This document shows positions 46,353 through 55,659 of a DNA stretch of 64,000 nucleotides, in pieces. Made by a program: the position numbers and the translations under genes. The DNA lies in NCBI GenBank assembly GCA_019359045.1, contig JAHHIA010000001.1:124001-188000 (forward strand), read 5' to 3'. The notes beneath the pieces are model-generated. The model did not search any database. It was given only the letters and a program-made list of their open reading frames with translations, and was not told where the DNA came from. Positions within the stretch are counted from its first letter, which is position 1, and every line of letters starts with the position of its first letter. This DNA is from Scytolyngbya sp. HA4215-MV1 (GTDB lineage Bacteria; Cyanobacteriota; Cyanobacteriia; Leptolyngbyales; Leptolyngbyaceae).

Positions 46353-46954
46353 GATTGACTACTTAAGTTGGCATATTTCTCAAAAGATTGCATCAATGCA
46401 GGGGTGTTACTGATAGCTTTTTGCGAAATTCATTACTAAGTCGTCCTTGCTGCATTTGAATCTTTTCTTACTCTACGGAGTACGATCGATAGAAGCAAAT
46501 ATTCTTTTTTGTCAAAACGATAAATTGAATTAATTGATGCAAGGGTTCACAGGCGATCGCATTTCAAGTAGGAGGTTCAACGGAATGGGTTCAACCCCTT
46601 CATTTAACTAGAGTAAAATTAATAGCTAGCGCAAAATTGCAATGCGGTTCTGTACTGTAATCACCCATTGGGTACACTCAGAAACCCTGATCAGCACACA
46701 GAGCCTGCCGCACGATGTAGCAGAGCTTGGTTGAACAATAGAAAAAAAGTGCTCTCCATCAGACAGCAAATGGTTAAAGATGCCCTAATGGGCAATGGAT
46801 TGAGTAATGTTTTGAAGAACCCGATACAACTGCTTGAAGGGTGGCTTTCAAAGGTATTAGTGAATACTAAAATCCTGTAGCGAGTTGACTTGCAAAATAT
46901 CCAGCCTCCACTTAAATTAAATCTACTAATTATCTATCGGAGTATCGGCTTTTA
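46353..46954. other. Intergenic region, no clear gene
   Basis: About 600 bases. An open frame at 46668-46880 begins without a ribosome binding site and has no family resemblance. I see no promoter or repeat that I can support. Confidence 0.4.
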
Positions 46955-47227
46955 ATGGAAGACCTGACGATCTCAATTCAAACTCAGCCTGTTGCGCAAT
47001 CTAGACTTCTGAGCTTTGGTCATTCCCTACACTGGGTGATGGCACCGCTTTATCGTATTGGGTGGCATACCCATGCTTACGCCACCATCTTTGGCATCAT
47101 GTTTCTTACCTTACTGAGTTTGATTGCGTTGTACTTCCATAGCCAGTTCGGCAAGCTCCTTAAACTTCATCCCCGATCGGGGCAGTCGGCGCAACGGTTG
47201 CCAGTCCCTGCTCGCAGAAGCCAGTAA
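46955..47227 (+). CDS. Small single-pass membrane protein (hypothetical)
   Basis: 90 residues from ATG 46955, with CGGAG about 14 bases upstream. One membrane helix, ATIFGIMFLTLLSLIALYF, and a basic C-terminus rich in R, P and Q. No recognised family. Confidence 0.5.
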   Translation: MEDLTISIQTQPVAQSRLLSFGHSLHWVMAPLYRIGWHTHAYATIFGIMFLTLLSLIALYFHSQFGKLLKLHPRSGQSAQRLPVPARRSQ

Positions 47228-48175
47228 TTTATGCGAGTCAATTCAAGCGCAGGCATTAAGTAGCTGGGCTAAATTAAATTGAGATGTTTTTGGGAGTGGA
47301 GGGGGTAAAACCCTCTGCCTGGGGATGCAGCTCCCAAAACCCTTTCTTACAATCAATTAAGGCTACTTACTGATTAACTTATTCTCATAAAAATAGAATA
47401 GACGAACTTTAGTTGTCTGTTCGAGTTGAAAATTGGTGTCCGATAAATAATCTTGCAGGTTGAGTGGTCGCTTTGACTGATCGCTCAGCTTTTTTTTGCA
47501 ATGTGAATACTATTTTTTGTATTCTCAGTCACAATCTTTACCCAGCTTAAAAATATAAATGGTCAGTCGATCGCTACCCAAAAATAGGAATTACTCATGA
47601 CCAAAGTCTCTTATTTATGCAAATAAAATCAACAATTAAATGAAATGAAGTATACCGTAAACTTGTAATAGCTATCACAATTCTGGTGAACTAAAAAAAC
47701 ACTTCTTCCATAAATTAAATTTATTAATTAGCTTGAAACGCTTTTATATCAGTAGTTTTAGTACTTTGTAAAAAGTAGTATTTAATTTTAATTAATCAGA
47801 ATAAATAGATTTAAAACAAGGCAGGGTAAATTAGCAAAAATCAAATTCTAAACAATTTGTAATGGAAACGATGCAGTTGTCGTTGTACAAAATACTTGTA
47901 GGGATTGAGATTAAGACAGAGCGATTTAACTCTGTTAAATTGACTTTCATTTCCCACATAAGATTTGCAAGCATGAATAAATAACCTGAGAAAACAGCTA
48001 ATTTTTTCGGGCATTTTATATGGGTTAAAGGTAAGATCTGGAATTTCCTTAGATCTGTTTTTTGACCTTATTTTGACTTGCTTTTCGTGTAACAAGATGA
48101 AAGTTCAATCCTGCAATGTTTGGGTTTTAACCAAAACATATTCTCAACCAAATCAACATTTAGGAGATTAAAACC
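47228..48175. other. Long AT-rich upstream region of the phycocyanin operon
   Basis: About 950 bases. It begins with a dispersed repeat (47254-47370) and then is very AT-rich. TATACCGTAA at 47651-47660 resembles part of the sbpA operator. AGGAG lies eight bases before the cpcB start. A minus-strand open frame at 47841-48095 has no ribosome binding site and is judged spurious. A long regulated leader is possible. Confidence 0.5.
47254..47370 (+). repeat. Dispersed repeat, family 2, copy 1
   Basis: Starts near TTAAGTAGCTGGG and AATTAAATTGAGAT, then TTTTGGGAGTGGAGGGGG, CCTCTGCCTGGGG and CTTTCTTACAA. The reverse complement of 52547-52664 shows the same series of blocks. A shorter relative is near 63690-63760. 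The G and C tracts can fold back on each other. Confidence 0.6.
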
Positions 48176-48697
48176 ATGGTGTTAGATGCTTTTGCGAAGG
48201 TTGTCTATCAAGCGGATACTCGAGGAGAGTACCTCAGCAATTCTCAAGTAGACGCGCTGATTGCCCTCGTCAAAGATGGCAACAAGCGAGTAGATATCGT
48301 CAACCGGATTAGTAGCAATGCTTCTACCATTGTGACGAGTGCAGCCCGTGATCTGTTTGCTGAGCAACCTCAGTTGATCGCACCCGGCGGAAATGCTTAT
48401 ACCAACCGTCGTGCAGCTGCTTGCTTGCGGGATCTGGAAATTATTCTGCGCTATGTCACCTATGCCATTTTTACAGGAGATTCCAGCATTCTGGAGGATC
48501 GGGCACTGAATGGACTACGCGAAACCTATCTAGCACTGGGTACACCCGGAACTTCCGTCGCTGTTGGTATTCAAAAGTTGAAGCAAGCCTCGTTGGCGAT
48601 CGCGAGCGATCCCAACGGCATCACCAAAGGCGATTGTAGTTCTTTGCTTTCAGAAGTTGCGGGCTACTTCGATCGTGCAGCTGCTGCGGTTGGCTAA
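48176..48697 (+). CDS. cpcB: Phycocyanin beta subunit, sulfur-poor (phycocyanin-3 type)
   Basis: 173 residues from ATG 48176, AGGAG upstream. Matches CpcB along its length ([74 protein letters not shown]). Bilin-binding cysteines C83 and C154 are kept. All other sulfur is gone: no methionine after the initiator, the usual CpcB methionines are L, A or I, and the usual non-bilin Cys near 109 is A110. This is how phycocyanin-3 of Calothrix PCC 7601, made during sulfur starvation, differs from the normal one. The cysK and sulfate permease genes nearby fit. It is a light-harvesting rod protein. Confidence 0.9.
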   Translation: MVLDAFAKVVYQADTRGEYLSNSQVDALIALVKDGNKRVDIVNRISSNASTIVTSAARDLFAEQPQLIAPGGNAYTNRRAAACLRDLEIILRYVTYAIFTGDSSILEDRALNGLRETYLALGTPGTSVAVGIQKLKQASLAIASDPNGITKGDCSSLLSEVAGYFDRAAAAVG

Positions 48698-48753
48698 TCA
48701 ATTTCCCGTCATAATCTCAACGTCGTAAACCTGAATTAGGAGATATCCCATCC

Positions 48754-49245
48754 ATGAGTAAAACACCCTTAACCGAAGCCGTTGCTGCTGCTGATTCCCA
48801 AGGTCGCTTTTTGGGCAGCACCGAATACCAGGTTGCTTTTGGACGGTTTCGGCAAGCCGCTAACACGCTTGAAGCCGTTAAGGTTTTATCTAGTAAAGCA
48901 CAAAGCTTAGCGGAAGGGGCTGCAAACGCGGTCTATCAAAAGTTTCCTTACACGACCCAACTCCAGGGACCCAACTATGCTCATGATGCACGGGGTAAGT
49001 CCAAATGTGTGCGTGACATTGGCTACTATTTGCGGATCATTACCTATGCGCTAGTGGTGGGTGGCACAGGTCCCATCGATGATTACCTGATCGGTGGTTT
49101 ATCGGAAATTAATCGTTCCTTTGAGCTATCACCTAGCTGGTATATCGAAGCGCTGAAGCACATCAAGGCAAATCATGGCTTGTCCGGTGATCCAGCGGTT
49201 GAGGTCAATTCCTACATTGACTATGTCGTCAATGCTTTGAGCTAG
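48754..49245 (+). CDS. cpcA: Phycocyanin alpha subunit, sulfur-poor (phycocyanin-3 type)
   Basis: 163 residues from ATG 48754, AGGAGA about 12 bases upstream. It matches CpcA ([77 protein letters not shown]). C85 is the single bilin attachment site and the only cysteine; there is no methionine after the initiator. The usual ITYCLV cysteine is alanine (ITYALV), and common methionines are replaced by L, I or V. It starts 56 bases after cpcB and is presumably co-transcribed. Confidence 0.9.
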   Translation: MSKTPLTEAVAAADSQGRFLGSTEYQVAFGRFRQAANTLEAVKVLSSKAQSLAEGAANAVYQKFPYTTQLQGPNYAHDARGKSKCVRDIGYYLRIITYALVVGGTGPIDDYLIGGLSEINRSFELSPSWYIEALKHIKANHGLSGDPAVEVNSYIDYVVNALS

Positions 49246-49425
49246 CCAAAGGCTTGCACAATCAAGAGGTTGCAAATGCGTTAAGCCAATTGCGTAGCCA
49301 ATAGAGGAAGTAATTTTCCATTCCAGCTGGCAGCAATGACTGGAGCGATGGAAATAAATTTGCTTCTGTTGACTATGCAATTGGTTTTTCTAAATCTGGC
49401 AGAAGGTGGCTAAGGCAATATCAGT

Positions 49426-49735
49426 ATGGCAATTTTAGGAGAAGCAAGTCGTTTAGACATTCATCATTCCTATATTGATTCTCTGGAATATCAACAACGC
49501 TTCGGCGAAGCCATCGTGCCCTATTATCAGGATTTTTAAACCCCCATCGTGCGTTGCCCGATCGGCTTTCCTCATTTCTTTCAGCTCTATCGCGGCTATG
49601 CCAATAGCGATCGTGCCCAAAAGCAAATCACAGGTCATCTCACTGGAATCTAGCCAAAAGTCTGACATCGCCCGTTTATCCTCCTGCGGCTGGATCCTTG
49701 AAGACCACGAACAATCCAACCGCAAGGCGCTGACT
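49426..49735 (+). pseudogene. Remnant of a phycobilisome rod-linker gene
   Basis: Reading from ATG 49426 gives YIDSLEYQQRFGEAIVPYYQDF, then an in-frame TAA (49537-49539), then [21 protein letters not shown] and a TAG at 49651. These match the linker downstream ([38 protein letters not shown]). A shifted frame continues SPVYPPAAGS, similar to the next linker region. The N-terminal part of the domain is missing. It lies between cpcA and the intact linker, the position of cpcH3 in the known operon, so this may be a decayed second linker. Alternatively, a truncated duplicate. Confidence 0.8.
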
Positions 49736-49797
49736 CTTCCTCTGGGAGTCCAAAAAATTCTCAACTGACATTTCAAATCATCACGGAGATTTTTTTA

Positions 49798-50664
49798 ATG
49801 GCTATTACAACCGCAGCCTCTCGACTTGGTACCTCTGCTTTTAGTAATGCAGCCCCCTTAGAACTGCGTGCCAAAGCCAGTGCCGCAGAGATAGCTAGAG
49901 TAATTGCCGCTGTTTACCGCCAGGTATTAGGCAACGACTATCTGCTGCAAGCCGAACGATTGCTCGGAGCAGAATCATTGCTAGCAAGTGGCACAATTAC
50001 AGTTCAGGAATTTGTGCGGCAAGTTGCTAAGTCGGAACTTTACAAGACCAAATTTTTCTACAATAATTTTCAGACCCGCACCATTGAGTTGAACTATAAG
50101 CACCTCCTCGGTCGTGCCCCTTATGATGAATCGGAGGTGACTGAGCATTTGGATCGGTATCAAAACCAAGGATATGAGGCCGATATCGATTCTTATATTG
50201 ACTCAACCGAATACGAGCAAAATTTTGGTGATAATGTTGTGCCTTATTACCGCAGTTTTGTGACTCAACCTGGGCACCAAACCGTGGGTTTTACCCGGAT
50301 CTTCCAACTCTATCGGGGATATGCCACTAGCGATCGCGCCCAAATTGCTGGAACTTCTTCTCGTTTGGCGGGTGAATTGGGGAGAAATCGCACATCTGCA
50401 ATTATTCCTCCTGCGACTTCTGGAAATGGCTTTGCCTATCGTCCGTCACTGAAAGGGGTCACCCCTGCTAGTACTTTTGGTGGCTCAAAAGCTTATGGTG
50501 AAAGGCAACTCTACCGAATTGAAACTGCAGGCATTTCCCGACCCGGCTATCCCAGAGTGCGGCGAGTAAATCAGGCGGTGATTGTTCCCTATGAAGAATT
50601 GTCCAACCATTTGCGACGAATCCAGCGCCAAGGCGGCAAAATTGCCAGCATTACCCCACTTTAA
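49798..50664 (+). CDS. Phycobilisome rod linker (CpcC/CpcH/CpcI type), sulfur-free
   Basis: 288 residues from ATG 49798, CGGAG upstream. The N-terminal PBS-linker domain (about 20-180: [46 protein letters not shown]) and the C-terminal CpcD-like domain (about 235-288: [40 protein letters not shown]) identify it. It contains no cysteine and no methionine beyond the start. It joins phycocyanin hexamers into rods. It is the third intact gene of the sulfur-poor operon; no cpcD gene is present. Confidence 0.9.
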   Translation: MAITTAASRLGTSAFSNAAPLELRAKASAAEIARVIAAVYRQVLGNDYLLQAERLLGAESLLASGTITVQEFVRQVAKSELYKTKFFYNNFQTRTIELNYKHLLGRAPYDESEVTEHLDRYQNQGYEADIDSYIDSTEYEQNFGDNVVPYYRSFVTQPGHQTVGFTRIFQLYRGYATSDRAQIAGTSSRLAGELGRNRTSAIIPPATSGNGFAYRPSLKGVTPASTFGGSKAYGERQLYRIETAGISRPGYPRVRRVNQAVIVPYEELSNHLRRIQRQGGKIASITPL

Positions 50665-50711
50665 ACCTAGGGGTCTGTACAGGCTCAAAAAGTGTCAAAT
50701 CCCTCTGGTTC

Positions 50712-50846
50712 CACCTCAGTTTGTGTTGATCTGGTGTAGGGGCTTAGCATTCGGCTAAAAATCGATGCAATTTTGCAAAGAATATTACCCGAATGCTAAG
50801 CCCTTAGAGGATTTGAGAGATCCAGCACAAAATCCGTCAGAATCAG
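50712..50846 (+). repeat. MITE-like palindromic repeat, copy A
   Basis: Outer TTTGTGTTGAT and AGCACAAAATCCGTCAGAA ends; inner inverted repeat GGGGCTTAGCATTCGG at about 50739 with CCGAATGCTAAGCCC at about 50789. About 130 bases. It is very similar to copy D (61459-61600) in reverse orientation, differing by a few bases. It lies between the linker gene and cysK. Confidence 0.75.
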
Positions 50847-50930
50847 AAACCCTAAAAACAATCAAAAAAAGGCAGGGGCGATCGCTCCTGCCAAGGTCTG
50901 AGAGTCCTGCCGAAAGAACACTGTCAGCCG

Positions 50931-51923
50931 TTAACGAATTGCCGATAGTTCTCGATTTGCACCATCTAAATTGGCTACTTCGACCTCTGGCAAATCTTGG
51001 AATAGCGGTGTGCTGAGGTAACGTTCACCATAGCTAGGCTGGATAAAGACTACCAACTTTCCAGCGTTCTCTGGGCGTTTTGCCACCTGGATCGCGGCTG
51101 CCAGCGCTGCCCCAGAAGAGATCCCCGATAACACTCCTTCTTCGCGTGCTAAACGGCGACTGTAAGCGATCGCGTTTTCACTACTAATTTGAATCACTTC
51201 ATCAATCAATTCCCGCTTCAAGACTGTTGGGATGAACCCTGCTCCAATCCCTTGAATCTTATGCGGTCCTGGTTGCCCACCCGAAAGCACATGGCTTTCT
51301 TCTGGCTCAACTGCGATCGCTTGAAAGCTTGGCTTGCGTTGCTTGAGTATCTCTGCTACACCTGTAATGGTCCCGCCCGTGCCCACACCTGAAATCAGGA
51401 TATCAATCTTGCCATCTGTATCTTCCCAAAGTTCTTCGGCAGTGGTTTCACGATGAATTCTAGGATTGGCGGGATTCGCAAACTGTTGCGGTAAGAAGGC
51501 ATGGGGAATTTGCTGAGCAATCTCCTCTGCCCGTGCCACGGCTCCCTTCATGCCTTGAGCACCTGGAGTCAGTTCCAATTGAGCACCATAGGCTTTCAGC
51601 ATTGCCCGCCGTTCCAGACTCATGGTATCAGGCATCGTTAAAATCAATTGATAGCCTCTGGCAGCGGCAACCATTGCCAGAGCAATTCCTGTATTGCCGG
51701 AAGTCGGCTCCACCAACACTGTTTTACCAGGTTGAATCAATCCGGCTTCTTCAGCTGCGCGAACCATACTGATACCGATTCGATCTTTAACCGATGCTGC
51801 TGGGTTAAATCCCTCCAACTTGGCGACAACTTCAGCCACACACCCTTCTGCCTGAGGAATGTGACCCAGCCGCACAAGAGGGGTTTTACCAATTAATTCA
51901 GTAATGTCGTTTGCAATTCGCAT
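50931..51923 (-). CDS. cysK: Cysteine synthase A (O-acetylserine sulfhydrylase)
   Basis: 330 residues from ATG 51923. The PLP-binding lysine is in [20 protein letters not shown], the [12 protein letters not shown] loop binds substrate, and [16 protein letters not shown] binds the phosphate. It makes cysteine from O-acetylserine and sulfide. Upstream, ACTACGGTAAT at 52010-52020 is identical to an 11-base part of the sbpA control region. It is convergent with the phycocyanin operon across MITE copy A. Confidence 0.95.
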   Translation of the reverse strand: MRIANDITELIGKTPLVRLGHIPQAEGCVAEVVAKLEGFNPAASVKDRIGISMVRAAEEAGLIQPGKTVLVEPTSGNTGIALAMVAAARGYQLILTMPDTMSLERRAMLKAYGAQLELTPGAQGMKGAVARAEEIAQQIPHAFLPQQFANPANPRIHRETTAEELWEDTDGKIDILISGVGTGGTITGVAEILKQRKPSFQAIAVEPEESHVLSGGQPGPHKIQGIGAGFIPTVLKRELIDEVIQISSENAIAYSRRLAREEGVLSGISSGAALAAAIQVAKRPENAGKLVVFIQPSYGERYLSTPLFQDLPEVEVANLDGANRELSAIR

Positions 51924-52009
51924 TGCTCTACTCCGTCGCTAGAAAAGGGTGATGAATTTCCAAAGGCAGTGCCATCGAAACTCAATCCGATAGTCTGTGT
52001 ATTGAGTAT

Positions 52010-52020
52010 ACTACGGTAAT
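52010..52020 (-). promoter_or_regulatory. cysK upstream element shared with sbpA
   Basis: ACTACGGTAAT is found here and, identically, at 43480-43490 upstream of sbpA, in the same orientation relative to the gene. It is a half of the palindrome at sbpA; here the second half is degenerate. It lies about 87 bases upstream of the cysK start. Common regulation by sulfur supply is inferred. Confidence 0.45.
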
Positions 52021-52172
52021 CCGATGGATTTTAAGGATTTAATTTAATATTCAAAAAGAGAGATCAGTTTAATCTCTGACTCTGCGATCGCTGAGATGCA
52101 ACATCGATAAAACCTATTTTCGAGGTGTTTTGAGGGTTTGAAGACCCACAAATCTTCAACAATCTAATGTCG

Positions 52173-52526
52173 CTAGAGCATCTCCTCAGAAGGATGAATG
52201 GTACTGATTTTCTGCGATCGTAGTAAACATTCGCTATCCCAACGCATGACCCAATCCTGCTGTTTGCAGCGTAAGCAAATCAGCGTTTTGCCATGTTGAT
52301 GATGCGTCAGCTTTGCCATTTCTACCAACCGTTTGTAGAGTTCTATCGGCACACCGTCTACTTCATGACAAGTTACAAGCAATGCATTGCCAGATGGAAA
52401 TCTCAGCAAGCTCACGCTGCATCGATCCAACACATCCCAGTCTGGTTCCGCCACACTATCAATCAAATTGCGGGTGAGGATCAGATCCAACATTAACTCT
52501 TTTTCATCCATGAGGTTATCCATCAT
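52173..52526 (-). CDS. Hypothetical protein (117 aa)
   Basis: ATG at 52526 or 52523. Acidic N-terminus (MDEKELMLDLILTRNLIDSVAEPDWDV), then alternating strands (SVSLLRFPSGNALLVTCHEVDGVP) and a basic CxxC (LICLRCKQQDWVMRW), which could bind metal. I do not recognise it. Confidence 0.55.
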   Translation of the reverse strand: MMDNLMDEKELMLDLILTRNLIDSVAEPDWDVLDRCSVSLLRFPSGNALLVTCHEVDGVPIELYKRLVEMAKLTHHQHGKTLICLRCKQQDWVMRWDSECLLRSQKISTIHPSEEML

Positions 52527-53072
52527 CCCAACTTTCCATTCCAGCTAAATAGGTAGGCGTAATGAGTTGTAAGAAGGGGGGTGAGGCGTTGCCCCGGCAG
52601 GGGGGTTGCCCCCCTCCACCCCCAAAATCCATCTTCAATTTAATTGCACCCAGCTACTTAAAAGACCTTGCGACTTCCCGATAGGAACTGTCCTATCGAC
52701 TCTCTGCTACTTGAGCAATACTCCGCCTCTCTTTCTACTCCACTCGATCGATAGCGAATCTACAATAAATCGACCGATATACCGTGCTTATTGCTCAGAC
52801 TATGCCACATCTGCTTCAGGAATGCGAGCAATAGCGGATACAAAATTTACTTAAAAGAGTGGATTTGGGAAGATATAGCGGTAGTTACGATCATTAGGAC
52901 GTTTTAAAGGCTGGAAGCTGCCAGGGGCTTAAGCCCCTTGTCCCAACCTAAATGACCATGGCTATAGAAAACGACTGGAGACAGTGCTTTTGTGACGACC
53001 AATGCCTGAGCCGTACCATCCAGGGCGTCGCGATGAGAATATTTTCACCCAGTCAATTCACACATGTTGAGT
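52527..53072. other. Intergenic region with inverted copy of repeat family 2
   Basis: About 545 bases. It begins with a dispersed repeat (52547-52664) that is the reverse complement of the block at 47254-47370. TATACCGT near 52778 resembles part of the sbpA operator but there is no gene start nearby. Nothing else is assigned. Confidence 0.5.
52547..52664 (-). repeat. Dispersed repeat, family 2, copy 2 (inverted)
   Basis: Read on the minus strand it runs TAAGTAGCTGGG, AATTAAATTGAAGAT, TTTTGGGGGTGGAGGGGGG, CCTGCCGGGG, CTTCTTACAA, the same order as copy 1 at 47254-47370. With copy 1 it flanks the phycocyanin/cysK segment as inverted repeats about 5.2 kb apart. Confidence 0.6.
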
Positions 53073-54284
53073 TCACATCACCGTCATCCCAGCCCGACGT
53101 AACCGTTCTACCAGCACATTACCCAATCCAGTGGCTGGGGTCAAAATACCTCCCCGTGCGGGACCACCGGGTAACTCATCCATTTGGAGCGCCAAACTCA
53201 ATGCAGATTCACAGACAAATTTGACTGTCGCTCGGTTGCCCGGATCTCCTTGATCCCGAATCAGTCCCCGCACCTTGCGCCCATCAAGGGCAGTACCAAC
53301 TACTTCACAGGAAAACCAGCCCTCTTGCATGGTTTGCTCTGAGGGGCCATCACCGGGCTGAGGCAGAATGGGTTGCAAGAGCGATCGCAGTTGGGGCTGC
53401 TGTAGGATGCTTGCAAACAGAGCAAGTCCGGCAGTGCCCCCCGTTGCTTGGAGCCATGCCAACGGTTCATCAAACTTGAGATACTCCTGATAGGTGAAAC
53501 CAGGTCCATAAGATTCTTGCCATCCCTCGGCCAATGCACAACTGCGGCGGACGACGCGAGTGTTAACCGGTGCCATCAAGAAGGGAGCCACCCAGGTGTT
53601 GATATCGGGGTCAAAGGATGGCGTTTGGGGATCACAGTTGCGATCGATTTCTGCTTGAGTCGGGGAGGGCGGTGGATTGAGCAAGAAAGGATCACGCAAG
53701 TGTGCTATTCCTTGGGAGTCATACAGATTGAAAGCGGATGCGAGTGTGCCGCCATTGAAGCCACCAACCATCTGAAAATAGGCTTTGACGTTCGCGCAAG
53801 GGATGCCTAATTCTTGTTGCAGACGCTGGACAACCCGATAGGTGCCGAGGTCTGACGGGACAGAATCAAAGCCACAGCAGGGAATGATGCGAGTGCCATC
53901 GGCAGTTGCCTGGGTGTGGTAGCGATCGATCAGCGTTTTGACCCAAAAAGTTTCCCCAGTGATATCGACATAATGGGTTTTGAACCGAACACAGGCATCC
54001 ACCATGGCATTGCCATAGAGGGCAAAGGGACCAGCGGTGGTGAGTAGCACCCGCGTTTGTGACACAATCGCATCGATCGCTGGTTGATCTTGACTGTCAG
54101 CAACCAGCACATCCACTGTTACGCCAATCTCATCTCTAACGGCTTCTAACTTTTGGCGGTTTCGTCCAGCGATCGCCCAACGCACTCGAGCAGAAGAGGC
54201 ATGGCGAGTAAAGTACTGTACGGTTTGTTTGCCAACAAATCCACTGGCACCATAGAGGACAACATCGTAGGAATGATCAGACAT
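53073..54284 (-). CDS. Saccharopine dehydrogenase-like oxidoreductase (trans-acting enoyl reductase family)
   Basis: 403 residues from ATG 54284 (MSDHSYDVVLYGASGFVGKQT), preferred to a TTG at 54305. The N-terminal Rossmann motif YGASGFVGKQTVQYF binds NAD(P); IIPCCGFDSVPSDLGTY and GGFNGGTLAS are conserved blocks of the group that includes mycobacterial trans-acting enoyl reductase and saccharopine reductase homologues. Substrate unknown. A MITE-like repeat (copy B) lies just upstream. Confidence 0.82.
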   Translation of the reverse strand: MSDHSYDVVLYGASGFVGKQTVQYFTRHASSARVRWAIAGRNRQKLEAVRDEIGVTVDVLVADSQDQPAIDAIVSQTRVLLTTAGPFALYGNAMVDACVRFKTHYVDITGETFWVKTLIDRYHTQATADGTRIIPCCGFDSVPSDLGTYRVVQRLQQELGIPCANVKAYFQMVGGFNGGTLASAFNLYDSQGIAHLRDPFLLNPPPSPTQAEIDRNCDPQTPSFDPDINTWVAPFLMAPVNTRVVRRSCALAEGWQESYGPGFTYQEYLKFDEPLAWLQATGGTAGLALFASILQQPQLRSLLQPILPQPGDGPSEQTMQEGWFSCEVVGTALDGRKVRGLIRDQGDPGNRATVKFVCESALSLALQMDELPGGPARGGILTPATGLGNVLVERLRRAGMTVM

Positions 54285-54369
54285 AAGACAAGGCAATTTT
54301 GGCAAGACTACACGGCAACTTTAACGGAAGCGGTTTGTGGAGCGGTTTGGTGTGGCTTTCAAATTTTCT

Positions 54370-54506
54370 AGTTCTAACTTAATTTGTGTTGATCCGGCGT
54401 AGGGGCGCGGCATTTGGTGCGAAATCCTGGCTTAGCCTGAAAATCGTTGTCCAAATGCCACGCCCCTACAGGGTTTGACAGCTCCAACACAAAATCCATC
54501 AGAAGC
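54370..54506 (+). repeat. MITE-like palindromic repeat, copy B
   Basis: Begins TTCTAACTTAATTTGTGTTG and ends CCAACACAAAATCCATCAGAAG. Inner inverted repeat GTAGGGGCGCGGCATTTGG with CCAAATGCCACGCCCCTAC. About 137 bases and nearly identical to the reverse complement of copy C (56863-57000), with about five differences by eye. Confidence 0.8.
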
Positions 54507-54519
54507 AGCGAATTTCTAT

Positions 54520-55169
54520 TTATTTGAGTAGAAGAGAATGGGCAAGGAAGGCTGCCTGAGTACGATCGCGTAAATTCAATCGACTTAAAATATGGGTGAC
54601 ATAGTTCTTTACCGTGTTTTCTGACAGAAATAAGGACTGAGCAATCTCACGATTATTCACTCCAGATACAATTAATCGCAAGACCTTCAATTCTCGATAG
54701 GTGAGTTGGGCTAATTCCGGAGGGGGACGATCTCTGGAGTCGCTACCGCAGCACCTGTGAGGAGTGTTTTTGCAAATAAACCTGGATCAAAGTGGGTGTG
54801 TCCTTTGTCAACCGAGCGAATGGCTAAAGCGAGTTCATCCGGTTCCGTATCTTTGAGTAAATAACCTTTTGTCCCCAAACGCATTGCCTGAGAGAGATAT
54901 TCTTCATTATCGAAGGTGGTCAAGACTAAAACTTTGATAGCAGGATACTGTTGAGTCGTGACCTGGGTTGCCGCAACCCTGTCCATTACAGGCATTCGGA
55001 TATCCATCAACACCAGATCTGGCTGTAAGGTCGGAATTTGCTCGATCGCCCGCTGCCCGTTCTCTGCTTCGCCGATCACCTGCATGTCCGCATTCGACTC
55101 CAACATGCTTTTGAGTCCCTGACGAATAATATGCTGATTCTGGGGATTCTCTACGAAGATTTCCTTCAT
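54520..55169 (-). pseudogene. Frameshifted NarL/FixJ-type response regulator
   Basis: The receiver part reads HIIRQGLKSMLESNADMQVIGEAENG, DLVLMDIRMPVMD (phospho-Asp), VLVLTTFDNEEYLSQAMRLGTKGYLLKD. The LuxR helix-turn-helix (LTYRELKVLRLIVSGVNNREIAQSLFLSENTVKNYVTHILSRLNLRD) is intact in another frame from about 54715 down to the TAA at 54520. The two frames would join with one extra C in the run at about 54719-54723, so a single-base deletion (or sequencing error) breaks the gene. The first residues (MKEIFVENPQNQ) are encoded antisense to an RND pump gene, so the acidic N-terminus of a normal receiver is missing. Likely inactive. Confidence 0.8.
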
Positions 55170-55634
55170 CCTTTGACGATTTTGTCGGGCTTGCCCTCTG
55201 CTGGCTTTGGTGCTCTACTAACATTGTTGATCTTTCAAGTGGAATTAAATCTCTACTCCTCTATTGGCATGATTCTACTGGTAGGGATTGTTAAGAAAAA
55301 CGGCATGATGTTGATGGATTTTGCGATCGAACGACAGCGCCATGCAGGCAAAAGTGCTTCTGATGCCATTTATGAAGCCTGCATTGTGTGCTTTCGCCCG
55401 ATTATGATGCCAAAAATGGCAGCACTGATTGGCAAGTTGCCCATTGTTTTAGGAACGGGATCGGGACCGGAAGCCCGTCGCCCGTTGGAGATTGAGATCG
55501 TTGGGGGTTTACTGTTTTCACAGATTTTGACCCTGTACTTAACACCTGTGTTTTATACCTATCTGGAAAACTGGCGAAAGCAACTGGATCAACCAAAGCC
55601 AAAGCTGCGTCAAATTCTTCTGAATCTAAAATAG
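55131..55634 (+). pseudogene. C-terminal fragment of an RND-family efflux transporter
   Basis: About 167 residues: LYEDFLHPLTILSGLPSAGFGALLTLL, SSIGMILLVGIVKKNGMMLMDFAI and LLFSQILTLYLTPVFYTYLENW are the last four membrane helices of AcrB/MdtB-type RND pumps, which are usually over 1000 residues. The preceding 850 or so residues are absent; upstream is the response regulator on the opposite strand. The truncation cannot give a functional pump. It is followed 25 bases later by the SGNH hydrolase gene. Confidence 0.85.
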
Positions 55635-55659
55635 CAATCGGAAAACCAAGGAGATAGCC

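Noticed and set aside
46668-46880. 70-codon plus-strand frame before the small membrane protein gene
   Set aside because: No ribosome binding site and no recognisable features.
47841-48095. 84-codon minus-strand frame in the phycocyanin leader
   Set aside because: No ribosome binding site, AT-driven composition, no family resemblance; it lies antisense within the leader.
50931-51923. Sulfur-poor composition in CysK
   Set aside because: CysK contains several methionines, so the sparing is limited to the phycocyanin proteins and SbpA.
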